A stretch of DNA of 64,000 nt from Streptomyces sp. DH24 (GCF_029813775.1 NZ_JARVKW010000036.1:1-64000), one strand, 5' to 3'; counted from the stretch's first letter, positions 40,266-50,127 are shown. Numbers and translations: made by a program. Notes: generated by a model not told the origin, from the sequence alone.

Positions 40266-41210
40266 ATGGCCGAAACAGGAGCTTCCGCACTCCCCCCGAC
40301 GCCCCCGGCGCGGTCCCCGCTCGCGCGCGCCGAACGCTTCGTGTGGCTCACCGCGCGCGTGCTGGAGCAGCACCTCTTCGCCCACCACTTCCGGGACGGC
40401 CCCGCCGACCCGGTGGAGACCGCGCTGGACGCATACCGCAACGACGACGGCGGATACGGCCACGGGCTGGAGCCGGATCTGCGCGGCCCCGTCAGCCAGC
40501 CCCTGCACGCCGCCCACGCCCTGCGCGTGCTGGACGCCGTGGGGCGCTGCGGCGGTCTGCGCGTCGAGCGCGTGTGCCGCTATCTGACGTCCGTCTCCAC
40601 GGCGGACGGCGCCCTTCCGGCGATCCATCCCAGCCAGCGCGGCTACCCGGCGGCGCCCTTCGTGCCGGTCGTGGACGACCCGCCCGGCGCCCTGCTCGCC
40701 ACCGGGCCGGTGGTGGGGCTGCTGCACCGGAACGAGGTGTGGCACGCCTGGCTGTTCCGGGCCACGGACTTCTGCTGGCAGGCGGTCGAGTCGCTGGAGA
40801 GGTCCCACCCGTACGAGGTCGAGGCCGCCGTCGCCTTCCTGGACTCCGCGCCCGACCGCACGCGCGCGGAGGCGGCGGCGGACCGCCTGGGCCGTCTGGT
40901 GCGCGAGCAGCGCCTCGCCGCCCTGGACCCGGACCACCTGGACGCGTATCCCGTGGCCGCCGGTTACGCGCCGCGCGAGCACCACTTCCCGCACGACTAC
41001 GCGCGGACGCCGGACAGCCTCGCACGCGCGTGGTTCACGGACGACGAGGTGGCACGCTCCCTGGACTTCCTGGCAGCCGAGCAGGAGGAGGACGGCGGCT
41101 GGCCGGTCCGCTGGCGCCAGTGGGCACCGGCCCCCGCCCTGGAAGCGCGCCCTCTGGTCACGCTGGAGGCGCTGCGCACCCTGCGGGCGTACGGCCGCGA
41201 CATCGGCTGA
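40266..41210 (+). CDS. Prenyltransferase/terpene-cyclase-fold hypothetical protein
   Basis: A 314-residue protein with repeats suggesting an alpha/alpha toroid. NDDGGYGHGLEPDL and EQEEDGGWPVRWRQW resemble the QW-type motifs of squalene-hopene cyclase and prenyltransferase beta-subunits. No DxDD or aspartate-rich motif for ionisation is visible, so cyclase activity is not supported. It is well conserved in form (ATG 40266, one continuous domain), but I cannot name its reaction. Confidence 0.72.
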   Translation: MAETGASALPPTPPARSPLARAERFVWLTARVLEQHLFAHHFRDGPADPVETALDAYRNDDGGYGHGLEPDLRGPVSQPLHAAHALRVLDAVGRCGGLRVERVCRYLTSVSTADGALPAIHPSQRGYPAAPFVPVVDDPPGALLATGPVVGLLHRNEVWHAWLFRATDFCWQAVESLERSHPYEVEAAVAFLDSAPDRTRAEAAADRLGRLVREQRLAALDPDHLDAYPVAAGYAPREHHFPHDYARTPDSLARAWFTDDEVARSLDFLAAEQEEDGGWPVRWRQWAPAPALEARPLVTLEALRTLRAYGRDIG

Positions 41211-41256
41211 CGGCGGTCGCGCCGCAGCCACCCGCCCGGGCGCGCGCCGCTGCCAC

Positions 41257-41410
41257 CCGCCCGGGCGTACGCGCGCGGGCGGCCCCGCTCGCGCGGCTGC
41301 GCGGCACCTGGTCCCTGGGCACGGGACATACGCGTCCGCGCGCGGGCGGCCTCTCCTGGCGCTGCGCTGCCTGCCCGCCTCGCCCCGCCCGGGCGTACGC
41401 GCGCGGGCGG
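41257..41410. repeat. Two identical 26-bp hairpin repeats
   Basis: The same 26-bp sequence occurs at 41257-41282 and 41385-41410. In each, CCGCCCG pairs with CGGGCGG around a 12-nt loop. Partial versions lie near 41229 and 41340. The elements fill the 227-bp convergent gap and may serve as terminators. Confidence 0.75.
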
Positions 41411-41437
41411 CCCTCCGCCCTGCCGCACACAGCCCCT

Positions 41438-41746
41438 TCACCCGCCCAGCGCCCGCACCCCCGCGGTCACGATCACGGCCGCCGCGACGACGACCAGGAA
41501 CGGCGCCCGCAGCACCAGCGCGACGGCGGCGGCGGCGATCCCCGCGGCACGCGCGTCCAGCACCAGCGTCCGCCCGTCGGCGAAGGTCTGCTGGGCGGTG
41601 AGGGCGGCGAGCAGGGCGACGGGCAGCAGCGCGGCGAGCCGCCGCACGAGCGGTCGTTCCAGGGCACCCGCGGGCACCAGCAGCCCGGCGAGCTTGACGG
41701 CGTAGCAGCCGAGAGCGGTGACGCCGATCGCGATCCAGATGTTCAA
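41438..41746 (-). CDS. azlD: AzlD-family branched-chain amino acid exporter subunit
   Basis: A 102-residue AzlD-like protein with four hydrophobic segments (AIGVTALGCYAVKLAGLL, LAALLPVALLAALTAQQ, AAGIAAAAVALVL, FLVVVAAAVIVTAGV). With AzlC it forms a small exporter of branched-chain or hydrophobic amino acids. It starts with TTG at 41746, supported by GAGGAAG upstream and a TTGA overlap with the azlC stop. Confidence 0.88.
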   Translation of the reverse strand: MNIWIAIGVTALGCYAVKLAGLLVPAGALERPLVRRLAALLPVALLAALTAQQTFADGRTLVLDARAAGIAAAAVALVLRAPFLVVVAAAVIVTAGVRALGG

Positions 41747-42546
41747 CGGTCTTCCTCGGACGGGTCGCCGGCGTGGCCGGACGGGTGGTCGGGGGCCTGG
41801 GGCACGGCGTGGGGCGCGCCGGACAGGTCGTCGTGCGCGCCGCGCCGCCCGTGCGCCCACAGGACGGCCGGGGCGGCGAGGGCTGCCACCAGGACGGGCA
41901 CTCCGGCGGGCAGCAGGGGCAGCAGGCCAAGCCCCAGCAGGACGGCGAGCCCGGCGACGGCCCGTTCCGTCCCGCTCTTGAGCATCGGCGCGAGCAGCGC
42001 CAGGAAGACGGCGGGTCCGGCGGCGTCCAGGCCCCACGCGTCCGTGTCGCCGATGGCCTCGGCGCCCAGTGCGCCGAGCAGGGTGGTGAGGTTCCACAGG
42101 AGGTACAGGCTGAGCCCGGTCACGGCGAACCCGAGCCGGGCGCCACGGCGGGTCGGCTGGGCCAGCGAGACGGCGGCCGTCTCGTCGATGACCCACTGGG
42201 CGGCGAACGGCCGCACCGCGCGCGGGAGGGCGAGCACCTGCGACAGGCGCAGCCCGTAGAAGGCGTTGCGCACGCCCAGGAAGAAGGCCCCGGCGGCCGC
42301 CGTGAAGGGGCTGCCGCCGGCCGCGAGCGCGCCGACCAGGGCGAACTGGGAGGCGCCGGTGAACACGAGCAGGCTGAGCGCGCAGGTCTGCCACAGCGAG
42401 AGCCCGCCGCCGGCCGAGGTCACGCCGAAGGCGAACCCGGACAGTCCGACGGCGACCCCGACGCCGAGGGCGTCCCGCACGACAGCCCTGTCCGACTTGC
42501 CGCCGTTTTCTTCACCTATGTCCGCTACTGCTGTCTGTTCTGCCAC
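41743..42546 (-). CDS. azlC: AzlC-family branched-chain amino acid permease
   Basis: A 267-residue AzlC-like membrane protein with the family core FGVTSAGGGLSLWQTCALSLLVFTGASQFALVG, then FLGVRNAFYGLRLSQVL and QWVIDETAAVSLAQ. The hydrophilic C-terminus (SGAPHAVPQAPDHPSGH) is low complexity. No ATG is available; GTG 42546 lies inside the end of the araC-type gene (22-bp overlap). A shorter start at a downstream GTG (VRDALGVGVAVG) is possible. It is coupled to azlD. Confidence 0.85.
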   Translation of the reverse strand: MAEQTAVADIGEENGGKSDRAVVRDALGVGVAVGLSGFAFGVTSAGGGLSLWQTCALSLLVFTGASQFALVGALAAGGSPFTAAAGAFFLGVRNAFYGLRLSQVLALPRAVRPFAAQWVIDETAAVSLAQPTRRGARLGFAVTGLSLYLLWNLTTLLGALGAEAIGDTDAWGLDAAGPAVFLALLAPMLKSGTERAVAGLAVLLGLGLLPLLPAGVPVLVAALAAPAVLWAHGRRGAHDDLSGAPHAVPQAPDHPSGHAGDPSEEDR

Positions 42547-43409
42547 GCGTCGGACGATACGAGGAGCCGTCGCCGCGCGTCTTGTACGTTCTTGCGCTCC
42601 CGCCGGTAGGCGCCCGGGGGCACCCCGACGATGCGGGTGAAGTGCCGGTTCAGGTGCGGCTGGTCGGTGAACCCGACGGCGAGGGCGGCCTCCGCGGGCG
42701 TCGTCCCGGCGTCGAGCAGCCGACGCGCGTGCCGGACGCGGGCGTCGGTCAGCCAGGTGTGGGGCGGCATTCCGTAGGCGTCGCGGAAGGCCCGCAGCAG
42801 GGCGAACGGACTGGTGCCGAGGTCCGCGGCGAGCTGTTCCAGGGTGGGCGGGCCGGCCATCCGGTCCTCCAGCACCGCACGCGCGCGTGCGGCGAGCCGG
42901 GCCCCGGCCGTCCGGACCTCCCGCTGGGGCAGCGGCCCGCCGTTCAGCCGCAGCAGCCGCGTCACGGCGACCCGCAGCAGGGTGTCGGCGGCGAGCGCGT
43001 TGCCCTCGTCGGTGGCCCGCAGCACCCGGTGCACCAGCGCCACCGCGTACGGATCGTCCAGCACCGGCCGCACGAAACCGGGCGTGCCCCGCAGCGTGGT
43101 CGTCTCGGCGGCTATCGCGGCCACCACCTCGGGCGACGGGTAGACCGCCCCGTACCGCCAGCCCTCGGGCACCCCGGCCCGGCCGGTGTGCGGGGTGTCC
43201 GGATTGACCAGCGCGAGCGCACCGGCCCCGGCGTACTGATCGCCGCCGCCGTGGTGGAACACCTCGACGCCGTCGGCGATGGCGGCGATCACGAAGTGCT
43301 CGTGGGTGTGCCGCACGAAGGTCTTGCGGATGTAGCGGGCGCGCAGCAGGTCGACGCCGGGCAGGTCGGCGTACTGCCAGTGCCGCGCCCGCTCGCCGGT
43401 TCCCGCCAT
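42525..43409 (-). CDS. AraC-family transcriptional regulator
   Basis: A 294-residue AraC regulator with an N-terminal cupin ligand-binding domain (FVRHTHEHFVIAAIADGVEVFHHGG) and a C-terminal double HTH (LEQLAADLGTSPFALLRAFRDAYGMPPHTWL, then AALAVGFTDQPHLNRHFTRIVGVPPGAYR). Its end overlaps azlC, so it most likely controls the azlCD exporter and is made from the same transcript. ATG 43409 is chosen at the beginning of cupin homology; a longer frame exists upstream. Confidence 0.9.
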   Translation of the reverse strand: MAGTGERARHWQYADLPGVDLLRARYIRKTFVRHTHEHFVIAAIADGVEVFHHGGGDQYAGAGALALVNPDTPHTGRAGVPEGWRYGAVYPSPEVVAAIAAETTTLRGTPGFVRPVLDDPYAVALVHRVLRATDEGNALAADTLLRVAVTRLLRLNGGPLPQREVRTAGARLAARARAVLEDRMAGPPTLEQLAADLGTSPFALLRAFRDAYGMPPHTWLTDARVRHARRLLDAGTTPAEAALAVGFTDQPHLNRHFTRIVGVPPGAYRRERKNVQDARRRLLVSSDAWQNRQQ

Positions 43410-43590
43410 GGTCGTATTGTCCGCCACCGGCCGCACCACCGCCGGGCCGCTCGACCGCCCGCGGTCCACCGCCGCCGCGCCGCGGGACCGCACCCGAGCC
43501 GCGCCACGGCCGTCGGCCGCCGCCACCGCCGATCACCCGGCGTTCGCCCAGCTCACGCCCTTTGTCAGTGGTCGGGTGCACGATGGACGC

Positions 43591-46500
43591 ATGGTCAGCT
43601 CCGCACACCGAGCCCTGGACGGCTTCTCCCCCGCGACCCGCGGCTGGTTCTCGGGGGCCTTCTCCGCGCCCACCGCTGCCCAGGCGGGCGCGTGGCAGGC
43701 CATCCGCGAGGGCTCGGACGTGCTGGTCGTCGCCCCGACCGGCTCCGGCAAGACGCTCGCCGCGTTCCTCGCCGCCCTGGACCAGCTCGCGTCGACCCCG
43801 CCGCCGGCCGACCCGAAGAAGCGCTGCCGCGTCCTGTACGTCTCCCCGCTCAAGGCCCTGGCCGTGGACGTCGAGCGCAACCTCCGCAGCCCGCTGACCG
43901 GCATCCGCCAGGAGTCGGTGCGCCTGGGCCTGCCCGAGCCGGAGGTGAAGGTCGGCATCCGCTCCGGGGACACCCCGCCCGCCGAGCGCCGTGCCCTGTC
44001 CACGCGTCCGCCGGACATCCTGATCACGACGCCGGAGTCGCTGTTCCTGATGCTGACGTCCGCCACGCGCGATGCGCTGACCGGCGTCGAGACGGTGATC
44101 CTGGACGAGGTGCACGCGGTGGCGGGCACCAAGCGCGGCGCGCACCTCGCGCTGTCCCTGGAGCGGCTGGACGAGCTCCTGCCGAAGCCGGCGCGCCGCA
44201 TCGGCCTGTCGGCGACGGTGCGGCCCGTGGACGAGGTCGCCCGTTTCCTGTCCCCGCGCCGCAAGGTGGAGATCGTCCAGCCGAAGTCGGGCAAGGAGTT
44301 CGACCTGTCCGTCGTCGTCCCGGTGGAGGACCTCGGCGAGCTGGGCGGCTCCCCGGTCGCCGACGGTTCCGAGGGCCAGGAGCGCCCGTCGATCTGGCCG
44401 CACGTCGAGGAGCGCATCGCCGACCTCGTCCAGTCGCACCGCTCGACGATCGTGTTCGCGAACTCCCGCCGCCTCGCGGAGCGCCTGTGCAACCGGCTCA
44501 ACGAGATCGCGTACGAGCGCGCCACCGGCGAGACCCTGGACGAACACCACGCCCCCGCGGAGCTGTTGGGCGGTTCCGGGGCGGCCCAGGGCGCCCCGCC
44601 CGTCATCGCCCGCGCGCACCACGGCTCGGTCTCCAAGGAGCAGCGCGCCCTCGTGGAGGAGGACCTCAAGGCGGGCCGGCTCCCGGCGGTGGTCGCCACC
44701 TCCAGCCTGGAGCTGGGCATCGACATGGGCGCGGTCGACCTGGTCGTCCAGGTCGAGTCGCCGCCGTCCGTCGCCTCGGGCCTGCAGCGCGTGGGGCGCG
44801 CGGGACACCAGGTCGGCGCGGTCTCCACGGGTGTGGTCTTCCCGAAGTACCGCGGCGACCTCGTGCAGGCGGCGGTGGTCACCGAGCGGATGCGCACCGG
44901 CGCCATCGAGTCCCTGAAGGTCCCGGCCAACCCGCTGGACGTGCTGGCCCAGCAGCTCGTCGCCATGACGGCGCTGGACACCTGGCAGGTCGACGACCTG
45001 CTCGCCACGGTCCGCCGCGCCGCGCCCTTCGCCTCGCTCCCGGAGTCGGCGTTCACGGCCGTCCTGGACATGCTCGCCGGCCGCTACCCGTCCGACGCGT
45101 TCGCCGAGCTGCGCCCGCGCGTGGTGTGGGACCGCGTGGCCGGCACGGTCACCGGCCGCCCGGGGGCGCAGCGCCTCGCCGTCACCTCCGGGGGCACGAT
45201 CCCCGACCGCGGCCTGTTCGGGGTGTTCCTCGCCGGCTCCGACCCGAAGAAGGGCGGCGGCCGGGTCGGCGAGCTGGACGAGGAGATGGTGTACGAGTCC
45301 CGGGTCGGGGACGTGTTCACGCTTGGCACCAGCTCGTGGCGCATCGAGGACATCACGCGCGACCGCGTCCTGGTCTCCCCGGCCCCGGGCGTGCCGGGCC
45401 GGCTGCCGTTCTGGAAGGGCGACCAGCTGGGCCGCCCGCTCGAACTCGGCCGCGCGCTGGGCGCCTTCCTGCGTGAGGTGGGCTCCCTGCCCAAGGAGGA
45501 CGCCCGGCTGCGCCTGCTGGCCGCCGGGCTCGACGCCTGGGCCGCCGACAACGTCCTGTCGTACCTGGCCGAACAGCGCGAGGCCTGCGGCCACATTCCG
45601 GACGACCGCACGATCGTCGTCGAACGGTTCCGCGACGAGCTGGGCGACTGGCGGGTGGTCGTGCACTCCCCGTTCGGCGCCCAGGTGCACGCCCCGTGGG
45701 CGCTCGCCCTCGGCGCCAAGCTCTCCGAGCGGTACGGCATGGACGCCCAGGTCATGCACGCCGACGACGGCATCGTGCTGCGCCTGCCCGACGCGGACCT
45801 GATGGGCCTGGACCTGCTCCATCAGGAGCCCGGGAAGGCCGGCACGGAGTACGACGCCGACCAGGCCCCGGTCGGCGCGGCGGACGTCGTCTTCGACAAG
45901 GGCGAGGTCGACCAGGTCGTCACCGACCAGGTGGGCAGCTCGGCCCTGTTCGCGGCCCGCTTCCGCGAGTGCGCCGCCCGCGCGCTGCTGCTGCCGCGCC
46001 GCAACCCAGGCAAGCGCACCCCGTTGTGGCAGCAGCGCCAGCGCGCCTCCCAGCTCCTGGAGGTCGCCAGCGAGTTCGGCTCCTTCCCGATCGTCCTGGA
46101 AGCAGTGCGCGAATGCCTCCAGGACGTGTTCGACGTCCCCGGGCTCGTGGAGCTGATGGGCGACCTGGAGGCCCGCAAGGTGCGCCTCGTCGAGGTCACC
46201 ACCCCCGAGCCGTCCCCGTTCGCCCGCTCGCTCCTGTTCGGATACGTCGCCCAGTTCCTGTACGAGGGCGACTCGCCGCTCGCCGAGCGCCGCGCCGCCG
46301 CCCTGTCGCTGGACTCGCGGCTGCTGGCCGAGCTGCTGGGCCAGGCGGAGCTGCGCGAGCTGCTCGACGCCGAGGTGCTCACCGAGTTGGAGCGTGAGCT
46401 GCAGTGGCTCACCGACGACCGCCGGGTCAAGGACGTCGAGGGCGTCGCCGACCTGCTGCGGATGCTGGGCCCGCTCACCGACGCCGAACTCGCCGCGCGG

Positions 46501-48603
46501 GGCGCCGATCTGCAGTGGCCGAGGGAGCTGGCCGCCGCCCGCCGCGCGATCCGCGTGCGGGTCGCGGGCGCCGACCACTGGGCGGCGATCGAGGACGCGG
46601 GACGGCTGCGCGACGCGCTCGGCACGGCCTTGCCGGTCGGCGTGCCCGAGGCGTTCACGGAGCCGGTCAAGGACCCGCTCGGCGACCTCCTCGCGCGCTT
46701 CGCCCGCACTCACGGCCCGTTCACGTCGGCCACGGCGGCGGCCCGCTTCGGCCTGGGCGTGGCCGTCACCGAGGGCGCGCTTCAGCGCCTGTCGGCGGCG
46801 GGCCGGGTCGTCCAGGGCGAGTTCCACCCGGCCGGCATCGGGCAGGAGTGGTGCGACGCGGCGGTGCTGCGCCGGCTGCGCCGCCGTTCACTGGCCGCCC
46901 TGCGGCACGAGCTGGAGCCGGTGCCACCACAGGCGCTCGCCCAGTTCCTCCCCCAGTGGCAGCACATCGGCAAGGGGCACACTCTGCGGGGCGTCGACGG
47001 ACTGGTGCGTGCCGTCGAGCAGTTGCAGGGCGCGTCCGTACCGGCGTCGGCCCTGGAGAAGCTGGTCCTGCCGTCCCGCGTGGCGCACTACACCCCGGCG
47101 ATGCTCGACGAGCTCACCGCGGCCGGGGAGCTGGTGTGGGCCGGGGCGGGCGCGCTGCCCGGCAAGGACGGCTGGATCTCCCTGTACCTGGCGGACGCGG
47201 CACCCCTGCTCCTGCCGCCCCCGCACCCGTTGGAGCTGACGGCCCTTCACCAGTCCGTCTTGGACGCGCTGTCCGGCGGCTACGGCCTGTTCTTCCGTCA
47301 GATCGCCGACCAGGTCCGCGCCACCACCCACCCCGACGTCACCGACCCCCAACTGGCGGACGCCGTCTGGGACCTGGCCTGGTCGGGACGGCTCACGAAC
47401 GACACGCTCACCCCGCTGCGCTCCCTGCTGGGCTCGGGCCGCACCGCCGGTTCCACGGCCCACCGCGCCAAGCGGGCGGTCCCACGCGGCCGCTACGGCT
47501 CTCTCACGGCCGCCGCCCGGCCCGCGTCCCGCAGCGGCCCGCCGACCGTCGCCGGCCGCTGGTCCCTGCTGCCGGACCGCGAACCCGACCCCACCGTGCG
47601 CGCCCACGCCCTCGCCCGCACGCTCCTCGACCGGCACGGCGTGGTGACGCGGGGTGCCGTGTCGGCGGAGGGTGTCGAGGGCGGCTTCTCGGCGACGTAC
47701 CGCATCCTCTCCGCCTTCGAGGACAGCGGTCAGGCCCGCCGCGGCTACGTGGTCGAGGGCCTCGGTGCCGCGCAGTTCGCGATGGACGGCGCGGTGGACC
47801 GCCTGCGCGCGGTGGCGAACGCCCGCGAACGCGGCGAGACGGGCCCGACCGCACCATTCACGACCACCGGCGGCCACGGCGGCCACGGCGCAGGGTCCGG
47901 ACTCCCGACGGATGCCTTCGGTCCCACGGCGTCCACCTCCCCCGACGGCTTCGACCCCGCCGACCCCACCGACTCCACCGACTCCACCGACTCCGCCGAT
48001 CCCTTCGCCGCCTTCGACCCGTCCGGCGGCTTCGACATCCCGGACTTCCCCCCGGCCCCCGGCGACTACGTCTCCCCCCGGGACTTCGACACCCCGGGCG
48101 CCGGCGGCCCACGGGGCGGAGGCACCGGCCGGCCGTACGGGTCGGGACCGGGCGGTGGCCCGTACGGCTCCGGCTTCGGGTTCGGTGACCGCCGTACCCG
48201 CACCGGCGGTGGCACCCGCGCCGTCGTCCTCGCCGCCGCCGATCCGGCGAACGCGTACGGCGCCGCGCTCCCCTGGCCCGAGCCGCCGACCGGCGCCGGG
48301 CACAAGCCGGGGCGCAAGGCGGGCGCGCTCGTCGTCGTGGTCGACGGTGAGCTGACGCTCTACATGGAGCGGGGCGGCAAGACCCTGCTGGCCTGGCTCG
48401 CCGACCCCGACGGCGACGCCACCGACGACCCCCGGCTGCACGCCGCGGCGGAGGCCCTGGCCGCCGCGGCCCGCGCGGGTTCCCTCGGCACGGTCACGGT
48501 GGAGCGGGTCAACGGCGCCTCGGCCCTGACGTCCCCGCTCGGCACCCTGCTGGAGGCGGCGGGCTTCATCGCCACCCCGCGCGGACTACGGCTACGGGCG
48601 TGA
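43591..48603 (+). CDS. lhr: Lhr-family ATP-dependent helicase
   Basis: A 1670-residue large superfamily-2 helicase, an Lhr-type 3'-to-5' DNA/RNA-DNA helicase linked to DNA repair. Walker A APTGSGKT is at 48-55, Walker B DEVH at about 171-174, followed by the SAT-type LSATVR, and motif VI QRVGRAGHQ. The large Lhr C-terminal region with winged-helix elements follows. A low-complexity insert (about residues 1430-1535, rich in DST, PG and FD) interrupts the end before a conserved terminal block, making it longer than the E. coli protein (about 1540). ATG 43591 is divergent from the AraC gene. Confidence 0.95.
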   Translation: MVSSAHRALDGFSPATRGWFSGAFSAPTAAQAGAWQAIREGSDVLVVAPTGSGKTLAAFLAALDQLASTPPPADPKKRCRVLYVSPLKALAVDVERNLRSPLTGIRQESVRLGLPEPEVKVGIRSGDTPPAERRALSTRPPDILITTPESLFLMLTSATRDALTGVETVILDEVHAVAGTKRGAHLALSLERLDELLPKPARRIGLSATVRPVDEVARFLSPRRKVEIVQPKSGKEFDLSVVVPVEDLGELGGSPVADGSEGQERPSIWPHVEERIADLVQSHRSTIVFANSRRLAERLCNRLNEIAYERATGETLDEHHAPAELLGGSGAAQGAPPVIARAHHGSVSKEQRALVEEDLKAGRLPAVVATSSLELGIDMGAVDLVVQVESPPSVASGLQRVGRAGHQVGAVSTGVVFPKYRGDLVQAAVVTERMRTGAIESLKVPANPLDVLAQQLVAMTALDTWQVDDLLATVRRAAPFASLPESAFTAVLDMLAGRYPSDAFAELRPRVVWDRVAGTVTGRPGAQRLAVTSGGTIPDRGLFGVFLAGSDPKKGGGRVGELDEEMVYESRVGDVFTLGTSSWRIEDITRDRVLVSPAPGVPGRLPFWKGDQLGRPLELGRALGAFLREVGSLPKEDARLRLLAAGLDAWAADNVLSYLAEQREACGHIPDDRTIVVERFRDELGDWRVVVHSPFGAQVHAPWALALGAKLSERYGMDAQVMHADDGIVLRLPDADLMGLDLLHQEPGKAGTEYDADQAPVGAADVVFDKGEVDQVVTDQVGSSALFAARFRECAARALLLPRRNPGKRTPLWQQRQRASQLLEVASEFGSFPIVLEAVRECLQDVFDVPGLVELMGDLEARKVRLVEVTTPEPSPFARSLLFGYVAQFLYEGDSPLAERRAAALSLDSRLLAELLGQAELRELLDAEVLTELERELQWLTDDRRVKDVEGVADLLRMLGPLTDAELAARGADLQWPRELAAARRAIRVRVAGADHWAAIEDAGRLRDALGTALPVGVPEAFTEPVKDPLGDLLARFARTHGPFTSATAAARFGLGVAVTEGALQRLSAAGRVVQGEFHPAGIGQEWCDAAVLRRLRRRSLAALRHELEPVPPQALAQFLPQWQHIGKGHTLRGVDGLVRAVEQLQGASVPASALEKLVLPSRVAHYTPAMLDELTAAGELVWAGAGALPGKDGWISLYLADAAPLLLPPPHPLELTALHQSVLDALSGGYGLFFRQIADQVRATTHPDVTDPQLADAVWDLAWSGRLTNDTLTPLRSLLGSGRTAGSTAHRAKRAVPRGRYGSLTAAARPASRSGPPTVAGRWSLLPDREPDPTVRAHALARTLLDRHGVVTRGAVSAEGVEGGFSATYRILSAFEDSGQARRGYVVEGLGAAQFAMDGAVDRLRAVANARERGETGPTAPFTTTGGHGGHGAGSGLPTDAFGPTASTSPDGFDPADPTDSTDSTDSADPFAAFDPSGGFDIPDFPPAPGDYVSPRDFDTPGAGGPRGGGTGRPYGSGPGGGPYGSGFGFGDRRTRTGGGTRAVVLAAADPANAYGAALPWPEPPTGAGHKPGRKAGALVVVVDGELTLYMERGGKTLLAWLADPDGDATDDPRLHAAAEALAAAARAGSLGTVTVERVNGASALTSPLGTLLEAAGFIATPRGLRLRA

Positions 48604-48719
48604 CCGTGTTCCCCCAGCGGACCGTCCCGGCCCGAACCGTGGCCGACCCCGGACAGCGCTCCGGACCGGCCGCACACGACACGCACCGGGTTCCGCCGTG
48701 CCCGTGCCACCCTTGACCC

Positions 48720-49562
48720 ATGCCCGAAGGTGACACGGTCTGGCAGGCCGCGAGGCGGCTGCACATCGCCCTCGCGGGCAAGGTGCTGACCCGAAGCGAC
48801 CTCCGCGTGCCCAAGTACGCCACGGCCGACCTCACGGGCCGTACCGTCCTGGACGTCACCCCGCGCGGCAAGCACCTCCTCACCCGCGTCGAGGGCGGCA
48901 TCACGCTGCACTCGCACCTGCGGATGGACGGCTCGTGGAAGGTGTACGCCCCCGGCGAGCGCTGGAGCGGCGGCCCTTCGCACCAGATCCGCGCGATCCT
49001 CGGCACCGCCGACCGGACGGCCGTCGGCTACCGCCTCCCCGTCCTCGAACTGCTGCGCACCACCGACGAGCACCGCGCCGTCGGCCATCTCGGCCCGGAC
49101 CTGCTGGGCCCCGACTGGGACGCCGAGCGAGCCCTGGCCAACCTCCTGCGGGACCCGGCCCGGCCCCTCGGCGAGGCGCTGCTCGACCAGCGCAATCTCG
49201 CCGGCATCGGCAACGTCTACAAGAGCGAGCTCTGCTTCCTGCTCGGCGTCACCCCGTGGCTCCCCGTCGGCGAGCTGCCCGCCGAGCGGACGGCGAACCT
49301 CCCGGAGCTGGCGAAACGGCTCCTTGAGGTGAACCGCGACCGTCCGATCCGTGCGACGACGGGCCGCCGGGGCCAGGACTTGTTCGTGTACGGCCGGGCG
49401 CCCCGGCCCTGCCTGCGCTGCGGCACACCGGTCCGCGTGGCCGACCAGGGCGACGGCTCGCGCGAGCGCCCCACGTACTGGTGCCCCGCCTGCCAGGCGG
49501 GCCCGACGCCGCGCCCCGTGGCCCCCTCGGCACTCCGCACCCGCCCACGTCCGCCGCGCTGA
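48720..49562 (+). CDS. Fpg/Nei-family DNA glycosylase
   Basis: A 280-residue base-excision-repair glycosylase/AP lyase. The N-terminus MPEGDTVW has the catalytic Pro2-Glu3 of the Nei type (EGDT rather than Fpg's ELPE). RGKHLL, the H2TH segment (NLAGIGNVYKSELCFLLG) and a C-terminal zinc finger (CLRCGTPV and WCPACQ) are all present. It removes oxidised bases. It follows lhr by 116 bp in the same direction, a conserved repair pairing. A basic Pro/Arg tail extends past the zinc finger. Confidence 0.93.
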   Translation: MPEGDTVWQAARRLHIALAGKVLTRSDLRVPKYATADLTGRTVLDVTPRGKHLLTRVEGGITLHSHLRMDGSWKVYAPGERWSGGPSHQIRAILGTADRTAVGYRLPVLELLRTTDEHRAVGHLGPDLLGPDWDAERALANLLRDPARPLGEALLDQRNLAGIGNVYKSELCFLLGVTPWLPVGELPAERTANLPELAKRLLEVNRDRPIRATTGRRGQDLFVYGRAPRPCLRCGTPVRVADQGDGSRERPTYWCPACQAGPTPRPVAPSALRTRPRPPR

Positions 49563-49674
49563 CGACACGCTTCATACGCCGGGCCGGGCGCCCCGTAGCC
49601 CTGCCGCCCCAACCGCGCTGATCTCACGGCGCCGCCCGAGGAAAGTGTCCGCAGCCCGTAACCCGCAGCCCACC

Positions 49675-49968
49675 CTAGAGCCCGGCGTCTGCCTCAGCTG
49701 ACGCACCACCCTCACGACCGGCGGAACCAGCAGCACCCCACCCCGCGCTCCCACGCCAAGCCGCACGCCACCGCCCCGCGCCCAGCGCCCCCGGCGCCCG
49801 CGTCTTCGGCACGCAGTGCACCGGCAGCAGGCTCAGGCCCCAGCCACCCGCCGCGACCGCGCCTTCGACCACCCCCGCGTCGGGCGCCAGCGCAAGCCGC
49901 AGCACGGCCCACCACCACAGCGCCCCGGCTCCGAGCCCGGCCCCCCAGCGCACCGTCCGCCCCGCCAT
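49675..49968 (-). CDS. Small hypothetical, one hydrophobic segment
   Basis: A 97-residue protein with a hydrophobic N-terminal segment (GAGALWWWAVLRLALAP, about 12-30) and an Ala/Gly-rich remainder. I do not recognise it. The start is supported by GGAGGT eight bases before ATG 49968, and third-position GC is high in this frame. It lies downstream of dps in the same direction. Confidence 0.6.
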   Translation of the reverse strand: MAGRTVRWGAGLGAGALWWWAVLRLALAPDAGVVEGAVAAGGWGLSLLPVHCVPKTRAPGALGAGRWRAAWRGSAGWGAAGSAGREGGASAEADAGL

Positions 49969-50127
49969 GGCAGCCACCTCCAGCCCGACGCTAAAGGGCC
50001 GCCGCAACCCGCCGGAAGGGCGCACCGAGGGCACACGAACGCACCGCAAGCACTACACGAGCCACCACATGAACCACCGCACGCACCGCAAGCGACGCAA
50101 GCACCGCGAGCCCGGCAGCCCTCACCG

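Noticed and set aside
41743..46827. Very long minus-strand open frame across lhr
   Set aside because: It is the shadow of lhr in high-GC sequence; only its 3' end (41743-42546) is the real azlC.
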